From Paenibacillus sp. FSL H7-0737 (GTDB lineage: Bacteria > Bacillota > Bacilli > Paenibacillales > Paenibacillaceae): a stretch of 64,000 nt of DNA. The stretch is from assembly GCF_000758545.1 (NCBI RefSeq), contig NZ_CP009279.1:248001-312000 (forward strand), written 5' to 3'. The notes under the pieces are model-generated. The model searched no databases. It was not told the origin of the DNA and was given only the letters and a program-made list of their open reading frames with translations. A program made the position numbers and the translations under genes. This document shows, piece by piece, positions 16,878 to 26,034 of the stretch (within the stretch, counting starts at the first letter, position 1; each line of letters opens with the position of its first letter).

Positions 16878-17002
16878 AGATAAGATATGCCATCACCTAT
16901 TCATAGTTATTTTAAAAAATATAAGAAAGTCGAAGGCGTTTATACTTGTCTATTATAACGTTTGAAGATTTGTAATGGCGAGTTTCTGCAATAAAATGGT
17001 TA
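16878..17002. other. AT-rich divergent intergenic region
   Basis: AT-rich sequence holding the start region of the amidohydrolase gene and leading into the promoter of the second sugar ABC operon. No further element recognised. Confidence 0.4.
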
Positions 17003-17031
17003 TTGAAATGTTCCAAACGGTGTGCTAATAT
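17003..17031 (+). promoter_or_regulatory. Promoter of the second sugar ABC operon
   Basis: -35 TTGAAA (17003-17008), 17-bp spacer, -10 TAATAT (17026-17031). Confidence 0.6.
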
Positions 17032-17036
17032 TTCAA

Positions 17037-17052
17037 TTGAAAACGTTACCGA
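17037..17052 (+). promoter_or_regulatory. cre-like / LacI-type operator at the transcription start
   Basis: TTGAAAACGTTACCGA matches the catabolite-responsive element consensus (WTGNAANCGNWNNCWW) at all but one fixed position. It covers the expected start site, a position for repression by CcpA or by the operon's own LacI-type regulator. Confidence 0.55.
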
Positions 17053-17178
17053 TAAGGATACCGGAAAAAAGCGGAGAATATTTAAGTGGAATGAAAACGC
17101 TGACATTATTCTCGGTGAGCAAGCTCGGAGACGTCTTTAAGAGAAGTAATTTAATAAAAAGTTCGAGGGGGAAGAAAA

Positions 17179-18561
17179 ATGAAGAATATTAAAAAATATC
17201 TAGGGCTCATGTTGGTAATGTCTATGGTTGTAGTCTTGGCAGCAGGGTGTGGGAATAAAGAGAACAATACAGCAACCGATGGTGGAAACGCTTCATCTGG
17301 TAAAAATGGATCGGTTTACTTTTTAAACTTCAAGCCTGAAATTGCAGAAATATATGAAAAAATCGCTAAGGATTATGAAGCGGAGACAGGCGTTAAAGTA
17401 AAAGTCGTAACAGCTGCAGCAGGTACTTACGAAACCAAATTGAAATCCGAAATTTCTAAGTCCGATGCACCTACGATCTTCCAAATTAATGGACCTGTTG
17501 GTTTCCAAGCGTGGAAAGATTACACCTTGGATTTGAAAGATACTAAGCTATACAGCTACTTGTCCGACAAAAGCTTGGCTGTAACTGAAGGCGAAGGCGT
17601 GTATGGTATCCCTTACGTAGTTGAAGGATACGGTATTATCTACAACGACGCCATTATGAAGAAATACTTCGCTTTAGCTGACAAAGCTGTTTCGATCTCT
17701 TCCACAACTGAAATCAATAATTTCGAGACTTTGAAAGCAGTAGTAGAAGATATGACCGCTAAAAAAGATCAACTGGGTATCAAAGGCGTATTCGCCTCGA
17801 CTTCCCTCGCTGCGGGTGAACAATGGAGATGGCAGACTCACTTGGCTAACTTGCCACTGTACTATGAATTCAAAGACAACACTGAGTTTGATAACACAGT
17901 TCTTGCCGGTCTAGCTTCTAAGGAAGTTGAATTCAAATATAACGATAAATTCAAAAACATCTTTGATCTTTACATCAAAAACTCTGTGACTAAAGAATCC
18001 CTTCTGGGTAGTAAATCTGTAGCGGACTCCATGGCTGAATTCGCACTGGGTAACGCAGCGATGGTTCAAAACGGTAACTGGGCTTGGTCACAAATCAATG
18101 ATGTAGATGGTAACGTAGTTAAAGCTGAAGACATCAAATTCTTGCCTATCTACACAGGTATGGAAGGCGAAGAAAAACAAGGTCTAGCTGTAGGTACAGA
18201 AAACTATTTGGCAATCAACAGCAAAGCCTCTGCTGAGAACCAACAAGCTTCTATCGCATTCTTGGAATGGCTGTTCTCCAGTGAAAAAGGTAAAGCTTAT
18301 GTAACGAACGACTTAGGTTTTATCGCTCCATTCAACACGTTTGAAGACAGCGAAAAACCAGCAGATCCACTTGCTAAAGAAGTATCCGCTTGGATGGAAA
18401 AAGATCTGACTTCCGTAGCTTGGACATTTGCGGCATTCCCAAGTGAAGAGTTCAAAAATGTCTTTGGTGATGCGCTCTTGCAATATGCTCAAGGCAATAA
18501 AACCTGGGATGAAGTTGTAACCATCTTTAAGGACACTTGGAAGGCTGAAAAGGCAAAATAA
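17179..18561 (+). CDS. Sugar ABC transporter substrate-binding lipoprotein
   Basis: Family 1 solute-binding lipoprotein of 460 aa: signal peptide with lipobox LAAGC (C24), Asn/Gly/Ser linker, then a raffinose/maltose-type binding domain (YEAETGVKVKVVTAAAGTYE; YGIPYVVEGYGIIYND; GNWAWSQI). ATG behind GAGGGGGAAG. First gene of an operon with two permeases and a LacI regulator, no ATPase gene. A strong intercistronic hairpin follows the stop, a common way to keep the binding protein in excess. Sugar not known. Confidence 0.9.
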   Translation: MKNIKKYLGLMLVMSMVVVLAAGCGNKENNTATDGGNASSGKNGSVYFLNFKPEIAEIYEKIAKDYEAETGVKVKVVTAAAGTYETKLKSEISKSDAPTIFQINGPVGFQAWKDYTLDLKDTKLYSYLSDKSLAVTEGEGVYGIPYVVEGYGIIYNDAIMKKYFALADKAVSISSTTEINNFETLKAVVEDMTAKKDQLGIKGVFASTSLAAGEQWRWQTHLANLPLYYEFKDNTEFDNTVLAGLASKEVEFKYNDKFKNIFDLYIKNSVTKESLLGSKSVADSMAEFALGNAAMVQNGNWAWSQINDVDGNVVKAEDIKFLPIYTGMEGEEKQGLAVGTENYLAINSKASAENQQASIAFLEWLFSSEKGKAYVTNDLGFIAPFNTFEDSEKPADPLAKEVSAWMEKDLTSVAWTFAAFPSEEFKNVFGDALLQYAQGNKTWDEVVTIFKDTWKAEKAK

Positions 18562-18612
18562 TAAATGCATGGAAAAATGATTGAATAACTCTCAGTTGTT
18601 ATAAAGATAAAA

Positions 18613-18657
18613 GCTTAGTGCCACTGGATTCCTGTTGGAATTTCAGTGGCACTAAGC
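18613..18657 (+). promoter_or_regulatory. Long intercistronic hairpin after binding-protein gene
   Basis: Perfect 14-bp arms GCTTAGTGCCACTG / CAGTGGCACTAAGC, extended inward by GATTCC/GGAATT-like pairing. No T-run follows, so it looks like an mRNA 3'-end stabiliser or processing site rather than a full terminator. Confidence 0.7.
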
Positions 18658-18717
18658 AACAATTCGAGTGAATTCATCTGTTTCATCATTTTCCATCCTG
18701 AGATAGGAGAAGACTCC

Positions 18718-19560
18718 ATGGAAAAATCGATAAGAAAATATTTTGCTCTTTTTGCATTACCGACCATAATAGCCTTTGGGATCGCATTTGTTGTACCTTT
18801 TCTGCTAGGTATATATTTATCCTTTACAGAGTTTACTACCGTTAATGATGCAAAATGGATAGGGTTTGGCAATTACATTAAAGCATTTTCAAATCAAGAA
18901 TTTCTAAATGCACTAGGCTTTACTGTTAAGTTTACAGTTCTATCTGTTCTTACGATTAATGTATTCGCCTTCATACTGGCGATGTTGTTAACTAGAAAGC
19001 TAAAAGGGACTAACGTATTTAGAACTATTTTTTTCATGCCTAACTTGATAGGCGGTATCGTATTAGGGTATATCTGGCAGCTGATCTTTAATGGGATTCT
19101 GTATAAATTTGGAGTTACTTTGACCTCTGACGCAACTTATGGATTTTGGGGATTAATCATCCTTATGAATTGGCAATTGATAGGTTACATGATGATTATC
19201 TATGTTGCAGGTATTCAAAATGTGCCTAAGGATATAGTAGAAGCCGCAAGAATTGATGGAGCTTCACGTTCAAAGATTTTACGTAATGTGACGATTCCAC
19301 TCGTAATGCCATCCATTACCATTTGTTTATTCTTAACGTTATCGAATTCATTCAAATTGTTTGACCAAAACCTAGCGTTGACCGCTGGTGCTCCTTCTAA
19401 GCAGACCTCGATGTTAGCACTGGATATCTACAATACCTTCTACGGAAAAACAGGATGGGAAGGTGTTGGTCAAGCGAAAGCCGTCGTATTCTTTGCACTG
19501 GTAGCCTTAATCGCCTTAGTACAACTTGTCATTACTAGAAGAAAGGAGGTTGAGAACTAA
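18718..19560 (+). CDS. Sugar ABC transporter permease, MalF type
   Basis: A 280-aa six-segment membrane protein with EAA loop DIVEAARIDGASRSKILRNV. The ATG at 18718 (MEKSIRKYFALF) follows AGGAGA at 7 nt; the longer frame would run into the hairpin. Its stop overlaps the start of the next permease (TAATG). Confidence 0.92.
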   Translation: MEKSIRKYFALFALPTIIAFGIAFVVPFLLGIYLSFTEFTTVNDAKWIGFGNYIKAFSNQEFLNALGFTVKFTVLSVLTINVFAFILAMLLTRKLKGTNVFRTIFFMPNLIGGIVLGYIWQLIFNGILYKFGVTLTSDATYGFWGLIILMNWQLIGYMMIIYVAGIQNVPKDIVEAARIDGASRSKILRNVTIPLVMPSITICLFLTLSNSFKLFDQNLALTAGAPSKQTSMLALDIYNTFYGKTGWEGVGQAKAVVFFALVALIALVQLVITRRKEVEN

Positions 19561-20393
19561 TGCAACAGACTAGAGCAAAAGACTATTCCATATTCACTAT
19601 TTTGTTGGTCTTGGCCATTGCGTTCTTATCTCCGATCTTTATTGTTCTGATGAACTCCTTTAAAGGTAAGTTCTACATTAGTGATACACCTTTCTTATTC
19701 CCTAATGGAACTACTTTTGTTGGTTTGAAGAACTATACTAGCGGTATAGCGAAGATTGATTTCTTCAGTGCTTTTGGAATGTCCTTGTTTATCACGGTGT
19801 GTTCGGTTGCTGTAATCGTGTTATTCACTTCCATGACCGCATGGTATATTACTCGGGTGAAATCAAAATTCACGAACTTGATGTATTACGCATTTGTGTT
19901 CTCGATGATCGTACCGTTCCAAATGGTTATGTTCACAATGACTAAGACAGCCAATGTACTGCATCTCGACAATCCGATTGGGATAATCTTGATCTATCTG
20001 GGATTTGGATCAGGGCTATCGGTATTTATGTTTAGTGGATTTGTGAAGTCCATCCCACTGGAGGTTGAAGAGGCGGTTATGATTGATGGATGTAATCCAC
20101 CGCAGGCGTTCTTTAAAGTGGTATTGCCCATCCTTAAGCCTATAGCTGTAACCGTAGCGATCCTTAATGTAATGTGGGTATGGAATGACTTCCTGTTGCC
20201 CGACCTACTGATCGGTACTGAATACAAAACCATTCCTATTGCGATACAGTACCTAAAAGGTGGATACGGATCGATTGATATGGGAGCTATGATGGCGATG
20301 CTAGTTCTAGCTATTGTACCCATCATCATTTTCTACCTCACCTGCCAAAAATATATTATCGAAGGTGTCGTTGCAGGAGCCGTTAAGGGTTAA
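19560..20393 (+). CDS. Sugar ABC transporter permease, MalG type
   Basis: A 277-aa permease with six membrane segments and EAA loop EVEEAVMIDGCNPPQAFFKV. Coupled to the upstream permease through TAATG, with GAAAGGAGG as ribosome site. The pair probably works with a shared MsmX-type ATPase. Confidence 0.92.
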   Translation: MQQTRAKDYSIFTILLVLAIAFLSPIFIVLMNSFKGKFYISDTPFLFPNGTTFVGLKNYTSGIAKIDFFSAFGMSLFITVCSVAVIVLFTSMTAWYITRVKSKFTNLMYYAFVFSMIVPFQMVMFTMTKTANVLHLDNPIGIILIYLGFGSGLSVFMFSGFVKSIPLEVEEAVMIDGCNPPQAFFKVVLPILKPIAVTVAILNVMWVWNDFLLPDLLIGTEYKTIPIAIQYLKGGYGSIDMGAMMAMLVLAIVPIIIFYLTCQKYIIEGVVAGAVKG

Positions 20394-20493
20394 ATAGAAT
20401 ATGTATGTAGAAGCGAGTAGGGTGCTTTTCTTGTGGAGTCTTCTCTTCAAGAATCCCCTACTTTCTTATTTAACGTGTAAAGGAAAGGTAGAA

Positions 20494-21525
20494 ATGGAGA
20501 GATTGACTATCATAGATATCGCCAAATTATGTGGGGTTGGCGTGACTACAGTATCTAGAGCTATAAATAATCATCCGGATATTAATGAAGAAACAAAAGC
20601 GATGGTTATGAAGGTCATCAAAGAAAACCATTATGTACCGAATAACAGTGCCAGAAATTTAAAACGTTCCGATTCGAAAACGATTGCAGTATTGATCAAA
20701 GGGATATCAAATCCATTTTTCAGCCCGATGATTAAAGTATTTGAAAAAGAGATCCAGCGAAAGAAGTACTCCTTTATCCTACAGCGAGTCGATGAGAATC
20801 AAGATGAGATCGAAGTGGCAATTGAGCTGGAGAAAGAAAAGCGCCTGAAGGGAATTGTGTTCCTGGGGGGATTATTCTCACACTCTCAAGAAAAATTACA
20901 GCAATTGACGGTTCCATTTGTCCTCAGCACGATTGGGATGACGGAAGAGTTTGATCTAAGTAACTATTCCTCCGTATCTGTAGATGACTTTAATGAGAGC
21001 TATAAAATTGTAGACTATTTATGTAATCTGGGACATGAAAAAATAGCAGTTATTACCGCGCCTGAAGATGATGTGAGTATCGGTAAATTAAGATATGAAG
21101 GATATAAAAAGGCTCTTTCTGATCATGGAATAGCTTATAATGAACGGCTAGTACGGCGGATGAAAGAGAATATTGACAGCTATAGTATGGAAAATGGATA
21201 TGCGGTTACAAAAGAGTTGCTAGAGTCAGGGGAAGAGTTTACTGCTATTTTCACCTTGTCAGATAGTATGGCCATCGGTGCTTGTAAAGCCATATTTGAA
21301 GCAGGCAAGCGAGTTCCTGAAGATTACTCTGTGGCAGGTTATGACGGACTGGATATTTCCTTCTATTATAATCCTTCTATTACTACCATCAAACAGCCAG
21401 TAGTAGAAATTGCGGAAGCGTCGATTAAGATTTTGTTTGATCTCATTAATAAGAAGGTAAATCATGCGCATCAGATTTTCCCTGCAGAATTAATCGTTAG
21501 AGAATCTACGAGATCTATATTGTAG
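20494..21525 (+). CDS. LacI/GalR-family regulator of the second sugar operon
   Basis: A 343-aa repressor with HTH TIIDIAKLCGVGVTTVSRAI and hinge YVPNNSARNLKRSDSKTIAV, then the ligand domain (IKGISNPFFSPMIKVFEKE). The frame opens at 20401, but the ATG at 20494 follows AAAGGAAAGGT and begins the conserved HTH. It is the last gene of the operon and may act on the operator at 17037-17052, although CcpA is the other candidate there. Confidence 0.92.
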   Translation: MERLTIIDIAKLCGVGVTTVSRAINNHPDINEETKAMVMKVIKENHYVPNNSARNLKRSDSKTIAVLIKGISNPFFSPMIKVFEKEIQRKKYSFILQRVDENQDEIEVAIELEKEKRLKGIVFLGGLFSHSQEKLQQLTVPFVLSTIGMTEEFDLSNYSSVSVDDFNESYKIVDYLCNLGHEKIAVITAPEDDVSIGKLRYEGYKKALSDHGIAYNERLVRRMKENIDSYSMENGYAVTKELLESGEEFTAIFTLSDSMAIGACKAIFEAGKRVPEDYSVAGYDGLDISFYYNPSITTIKQPVVEIAEASIKILFDLINKKVNHAHQIFPAELIVRESTRSIL

Positions 21526-21689
21526 TGTCAAAAAATTTTATAGGTTTATGTTTATTTACGAATCGGGGTGGGGAGATAGAGCCGCAAGAGATTAAACTTA
21601 ATGAATCAGCAACATCACACGGTCTCTCGCCGCATTCGGTGACCCTACTCGGATTCGGATTGATATGTTATATGGGTTTAGTCTCATTG

Positions 21690-21920
21690 TTAAGTTAACC
21701 AGGCATTTACCATGTCGGCTACTGGTTTATAGATAAATATCATCCAGCCTAAAGGGTTAGAGACTGGGATATGGAATGCGTTAATTACGCCAAAAAAGGT
21801 TCCCAACAACAGAAGAAATGAGAACACCCACAGCTCCTCGATTAATTTTTTCCTCCACATAAGGGGTACTTCAACAGCTATAATAACAGCCACAACGATG
21901 AGGATCACTACTAAATCCAA
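21690..21920 (-). CDS. Small membrane protein of the spore germination operon
   Basis: A 76-aa protein with two strongly hydrophobic segments (LVVILIVVAVIIAVEVPLMW and LWVFSFLLLLGTFFGVINAF). It starts at TTG 21920 behind GGGAGG at 9 nt, 24 bp after the B-subunit gene. Small membrane proteins accompany some GerA-type receptors (GerD-like or 'D' subunits); whether this is one of those is inference from position and topology. Confidence 0.65.
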   Translation of the reverse strand: MDLVVILIVVAVIIAVEVPLMWRKKLIEELWVFSFLLLLGTFFGVINAFHIPVSNPLGWMIFIYKPVADMVNAWLT

Positions 21921-21944
21921 TATTTACGACCTCCCAAACCATCT

Positions 21945-23057
21945 TTAGTTTTGAGATTTCAAGTCCTTACTCAGTGCTCTTCGAAACATTGCCACACCTA
22001 ACAACACCAAGGGTAGAACTAACCCGAAGGTTATAACATAATACACCCAATAATTATCGAAAACTGTGTTGTAATATGTGAAATTGGGGGCAATAATAGG
22101 CGCTAGTGACACCAAAATCAACCCTGTGGGTAAGGTTAACACGCGATACTCTTTTAATTTTAATAATTGGGATAAACCCAGAATGAAAGCATAGAAGAAC
22201 AAAGTTACTTTTATAAATAGGGTTAACATCCACTGTAGAGCTATCAGGGCTTCCACCCGCTCGAAAAACCCACCAATGGATATACGTCTTGCTATGTTGT
22301 AGCTGGGATATATATCTCTGGTCGTCAGATCCGGACCTAGCACTAATATGGAAACAGTCAGTGTCAGGAAGATGATAGTACCACCTAGTAAACAGCCCAG
22401 TAGTAAGCCTTTTGTTATCTTCTGTTGTTGGCTTACATAAGGGAGTACCATTAGAAAGACAACCGGTTCTAAAAAGGTGTAAGCCGTAATGGAGATAGAT
22501 CCTCTCAGTACTGGTTTTATTCCGTCCTCCAAAATGGGCAGGATTCTGACAATATCCATCTGAGGAACAATGGCAACCGTCAGGATCAGGAATAGGATTA
22601 TAATCATTGGAGTAAAGATCTCACCAGTTCGTCCTAAGACCTCAATACCAAGTCGCGTTGCCATAATCACGATAAGTATAAATAGGGTTAAAATGGGCGG
22701 AATAGGGGTTCCTGGCAACATTTCTGCAATCACAAAATCACTGACCTCACGCATACTTCCAACGGTAACGATAAGAAAAAACATTAAAGTCATAAGCGAT
22801 AGAACCGTACCTAGCCATTTTCCAAAAGCCTTTTGAATAGCCTCAATAAGCGTTAATTTGGGATATAACTTTATGAACCTACTGTACATATAGATGGCTA
22901 GCAAACCTATTACCATCCCAATTAAAGTGGAAATCCAAGCATTTTGTCTGGCGTAGTGTGTAGTGGAAGGGGGGATTACGAGAATGGAATCCCCGATGGT
23001 AAGAAGCATAACCAATATGGTTAGCTGACGAGTACTTAGTTTACCTTTTTCGAGCAT
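21945..23057 (-). CDS. GerA-type germinant receptor B subunit (permease-like)
   Basis: A 370-aa integral membrane protein of the GerAB/endospore-germination permease family (APC-type fold) with about ten membrane segments; KGKLSTRQLTILVMLLTIGD is a typical N-terminus and GRTGEIFTPMIIIL lies mid-protein. In the spore inner membrane it binds the germinant. ATG behind GGAGGGAACGAAGCT. Gene order here is A, C, B, small protein. Confidence 0.92.
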   Translation of the reverse strand: MLEKGKLSTRQLTILVMLLTIGDSILVIPPSTTHYARQNAWISTLIGMVIGLLAIYMYSRFIKLYPKLTLIEAIQKAFGKWLGTVLSLMTLMFFLIVTVGSMREVSDFVIAEMLPGTPIPPILTLFILIVIMATRLGIEVLGRTGEIFTPMIIILFLILTVAIVPQMDIVRILPILEDGIKPVLRGSISITAYTFLEPVVFLMVLPYVSQQQKITKGLLLGCLLGGTIIFLTLTVSILVLGPDLTTRDIYPSYNIARRISIGGFFERVEALIALQWMLTLFIKVTLFFYAFILGLSQLLKLKEYRVLTLPTGLILVSLAPIIAPNFTYYNTVFDNYWVYYVITFGLVLPLVLLGVAMFRRALSKDLKSQN

Positions 23058-23078
23058 AGCTTCGTTCCCTCCAATGTA

Positions 23079-24278
23079 TCACTTCATCTCTTCTAAGAAA
23101 GAGTTAGTCACTTTCCCTAATTGTCGAATCTTAATGTCCGTCTTTACGCTTACAGGCAGGTTTACAAAGGTTTGATCCCAATTGTCTTTCAGTTTCTTCC
23201 ATGCCTGTGGGTTTGAGCGATGTATGACCTCACCGAAGCCAAAAATATCGGATTTGAATTCTTGTTGTACTTTTTTAATCGTAGTTTCGAATAAATGTAC
23301 TACTTTCTGGTTAGCGATTTGTTCTAATTCGGTGATGGTCTTTGGATTGGTCAGGTCTAGATTTCTACATTGAACCTCTCCTATATCTGATTCTATATGT
23401 TGCTCAATACTGATTTCTGGGTTGTCATTATGCATGCTGCCTTTTATTTTGGAATGGGCTTCAAATACATCAAGCGAAACCTTTTTTCCTTCGGGACATT
23501 GGATATAGAAAACGGTGCTCTTTACCTTATTGGTTAAATAGTTATACACTTTTGATTCCTCTGGATTTAGCCAACCAATTAATTTGTCCTCTTTGAATAC
23601 AGCCAATCCGGAGTATTTCAATTCTGTTGGAGAGTCTACCGTTTCAACATTCTTCTGGGTTTGTCCTACATCTACATTTCCATTGATGACAACCCCTGTT
23701 AAGACTGGATTCTTACCCTTACTCACAAGTTCTGTAATTAGTGTTCCTAATGTCACAGTAGAGGTGGGTGCCCATTGCTTCTCCGATGTTTCCAGACTAG
23801 AAAACAATCGCACAGCAGGAATCTTTTCAAGGCTGGTTAATATTTTCAGAGTGTCTTCTGCTTTGGTATCCTTTGCCACCACAATAAAGTAATCGTTTCG
23901 CGTATCGGTATCTCTTGACATGAAATCAAGAACACTGCTGATTCCCTCTTTAGCCAAATCTTCGCCGAGGACCAAGATTCGCAGATGAGAGATGTAAATT
24001 TTACGTGGACTAAGGGTCGTGATTTTCCTAAGAGCTTCATATACGGTATTTCCGGTTGCTTTATAAAGGTTTACGGGTGATTGAGGAGAACCACCCTTTG
24101 AGCCTGCGATTTGACTGGGTAATACGACTTGAGCAGAAACTTGATATTGATCTCCGATTTTGTCGATTCCGATTCCTACAGCAATCGCAAGATCGTTTAA
24201 TTCCCGGCGACTCCAGCAGCCTGTTACGAATAGTTGTATAAGTATAACTACACACAGCAGAAGTGCTCTTCGTTTCAT
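23079..24278 (-). CDS. GerA-type germinant receptor C subunit (Ger(x)C lipoprotein)
   Basis: A 399-aa lipoprotein: signal peptide with lipobox VTGC (C21) followed by WSRRELNDLAIAVGIGIDK, the Ger(x)C N-terminal hallmark. The C-terminal domain includes GEVIHRSNPQAWKKLKDNW. It anchors on the outer face of the spore inner membrane and assembles with the A and B subunits. It starts 3 bp after the stop of the A gene, with GGAGGAATAAACT as ribosome site. Confidence 0.93.
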   Translation of the reverse strand: MKRRALLLCVVILIQLFVTGCWSRRELNDLAIAVGIGIDKIGDQYQVSAQVVLPSQIAGSKGGSPQSPVNLYKATGNTVYEALRKITTLSPRKIYISHLRILVLGEDLAKEGISSVLDFMSRDTDTRNDYFIVVAKDTKAEDTLKILTSLEKIPAVRLFSSLETSEKQWAPTSTVTLGTLITELVSKGKNPVLTGVVINGNVDVGQTQKNVETVDSPTELKYSGLAVFKEDKLIGWLNPEESKVYNYLTNKVKSTVFYIQCPEGKKVSLDVFEAHSKIKGSMHNDNPEISIEQHIESDIGEVQCRNLDLTNPKTITELEQIANQKVVHLFETTIKKVQQEFKSDIFGFGEVIHRSNPQAWKKLKDNWDQTFVNLPVSVKTDIKIRQLGKVTNSFLEEMK

Positions 24279-24281
24279 AGT

Positions 24282-25874
24282 TTATTCCTCCGTTAGATCT
24301 CCCGGTTTTTCCGGTGGTGTACTCTTTACCCGAACCATATTTTTTTGATTGATCAGCTTAGGGCGGGTAAACATAGCCCAACGGGGCATTCGGAAAAAGG
24401 TGTCCTTTTGATCAGCAAGATTAAACGGAGCAAAGGGGCTCATATAAGGAACTCCAAAGGAGCGCAAGCTACACATGTGAAGCACTATTGCGATAACACC
24501 AATGATGATACCGAACAATCCAAAGGAAGCCGCTAGAAACATCATTGGGAAACGAAGCATTCTGACCGTCAAGGCGAGATCAAAGGCCGGCAGAACAAAG
24601 CTGGAGATCGCCGTAACAGCAACGACAATGAGCATGGCGGCAGAAACAATGCCAGCATCTACTGCAGCTGTTCCAATGACTAGCGTTCCTACTATAGAGA
24701 CAGATTGGGCTATGGTTTGGGGCATGCGTACACTAGCTTCTCTTAGAATCTCAAAAGCAAGCTCCATTAAGAGGGCTTCAATAAATGCTGGAAGCGGTAC
24801 GCCTTCCCGTTGAGCAGCTAAGCTAATAAGTAGGGTTGTAGGCAACATCTCTTGATGGAAAGTAGTAATAGCTACATATAAGGATGGGGCTAGAAGAGAA
24901 ATGAATATACAGAAATAACGGAGCATCCGAACTAAGGTACCAACATCTGCACGTTGGTAGTAATCCTCAGCGGTCTGCATGAAGGAAACGAATGTAGTAG
25001 GAACCGTCATGACTATAGGCGTTCCATCTACTAAAATAGCTACTTTTCCTTCCATTAGCGCAGCTGCAATAACATCAGGTCGTTCGGTATGATGGATCGT
25101 TGGAAATGGAGTATAGGTTTCATCCTCGATTAATTCCTCGATATAACCACTCTCCAAGATGCCATCGATGTCGATTCGATCTAAACGTGTATGTACTTCT
25201 TGTACAATCCCATCATCTACAATTCCTTTGATATACATAATGGATACATCGGTTTGGGTTATACGTCCGATTTGTTGTGTTTCTAACCACAGATTTGGAT
25301 CTTTTATTTTCCGCCGGATTAATGCAGTGTTGGTACGCAAGCTTTCTGTGAAGGCTTCCTTAGGTCCGCGGATCACCGTTTCGGTGGCACTTTCTGATAC
25401 ACCTCGATCTTTCCATCCACGCATGCCAATCGTGAAACCCTTAGCGTATCCATCTAGTAAAAGGATCACATCTCCGGATAATAAGGAGGTTAACAAAGAA
25501 TGGAACTCGGTCGCATCTTTGATATCACCTACGGTAAGCATGTGATTTTTTAATAAGGAATAGTTGTCATTCTCAGGTACTAAGCTCAAATCTGGAATTT
25601 CTAAGACAAGAGACTCCAGAATGAAATCCTGAATAGCTTTACTGTCAGCAAGTCCATCCGTATAGAAAATAGCGGCTTTAATCTTATGTTTGGAGCCAAT
25701 GAAGAAATCTCTGACCACAAGGTCTGTGCTATTGCCGAGCGTCTTTTTTATATGTTCAATATTATCTTGAAGGTTTTCTTTGAGAGGTTCTTTAGGTAAT
25801 TCTCTAGTGGGGTTGGGGTGCCCTAATGTAGGGTTTTTGAATATTTTAGTTATTGTTCTGTTTAGAAATCCCAT
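24282..25874 (-). CDS. GerA-type germinant receptor A subunit
   Basis: A 530-aa GerA-family protein. The soluble N-terminal domain (about 1-290) has VVRDFFIGSKHKIKAAIFYTDG and LLLDGYAKGFTIGMRGWKDRGV; the C-terminal part has several membrane segments (LVRMLRYFCIFISLLAPSLY; FPMMFLAASFGLFGIIIGVI) and ends with a soluble tail. I chose ATG 25874 (MGFLNRTITKIF) behind GAGGGATAACAACT rather than the longer frame. First gene of the receptor operon; expression in the forespore is expected for the family, but I did not find a convincing sigma-G promoter. Confidence 0.93.
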   Translation of the reverse strand: MGFLNRTITKIFKNPTLGHPNPTRELPKEPLKENLQDNIEHIKKTLGNSTDLVVRDFFIGSKHKIKAAIFYTDGLADSKAIQDFILESLVLEIPDLSLVPENDNYSLLKNHMLTVGDIKDATEFHSLLTSLLSGDVILLLDGYAKGFTIGMRGWKDRGVSESATETVIRGPKEAFTESLRTNTALIRRKIKDPNLWLETQQIGRITQTDVSIMYIKGIVDDGIVQEVHTRLDRIDIDGILESGYIEELIEDETYTPFPTIHHTERPDVIAAALMEGKVAILVDGTPIVMTVPTTFVSFMQTAEDYYQRADVGTLVRMLRYFCIFISLLAPSLYVAITTFHQEMLPTTLLISLAAQREGVPLPAFIEALLMELAFEILREASVRMPQTIAQSVSIVGTLVIGTAAVDAGIVSAAMLIVVAVTAISSFVLPAFDLALTVRMLRFPMMFLAASFGLFGIIIGVIAIVLHMCSLRSFGVPYMSPFAPFNLADQKDTFFRMPRWAMFTRPKLINQKNMVRVKSTPPEKPGDLTEE

Positions 25875-25977
25875 AGTTGTTATCCCTCTTCCGCAAACTG
25901 CTGTGAAATTAGCTATTACCAAAATGCGGTGGGATTATTCTTTGAATAGTCAACTGCAGGTTTGGGGATGAACATGC

Positions 25978-26007
25978 AAAAAAGCCGTCGAGAGAATCTC
26001 GACAGCT
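25978..26007 (-). terminator. Terminator of udk
   Basis: On the minus strand: GTCGAGA/TCTCGAC stem within AGCTG...CGGCT followed by T6. Confidence 0.85.
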
Positions 26008-26034
26008 AGGGTTAGAACTAGGTATTTAAGAACT

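Noticed and set aside
25875..25977. Sigma-G promoter before the gerA-type operon
   Set aside because: Only partial matches (GAATA with a poor -10); not good enough to annotate.
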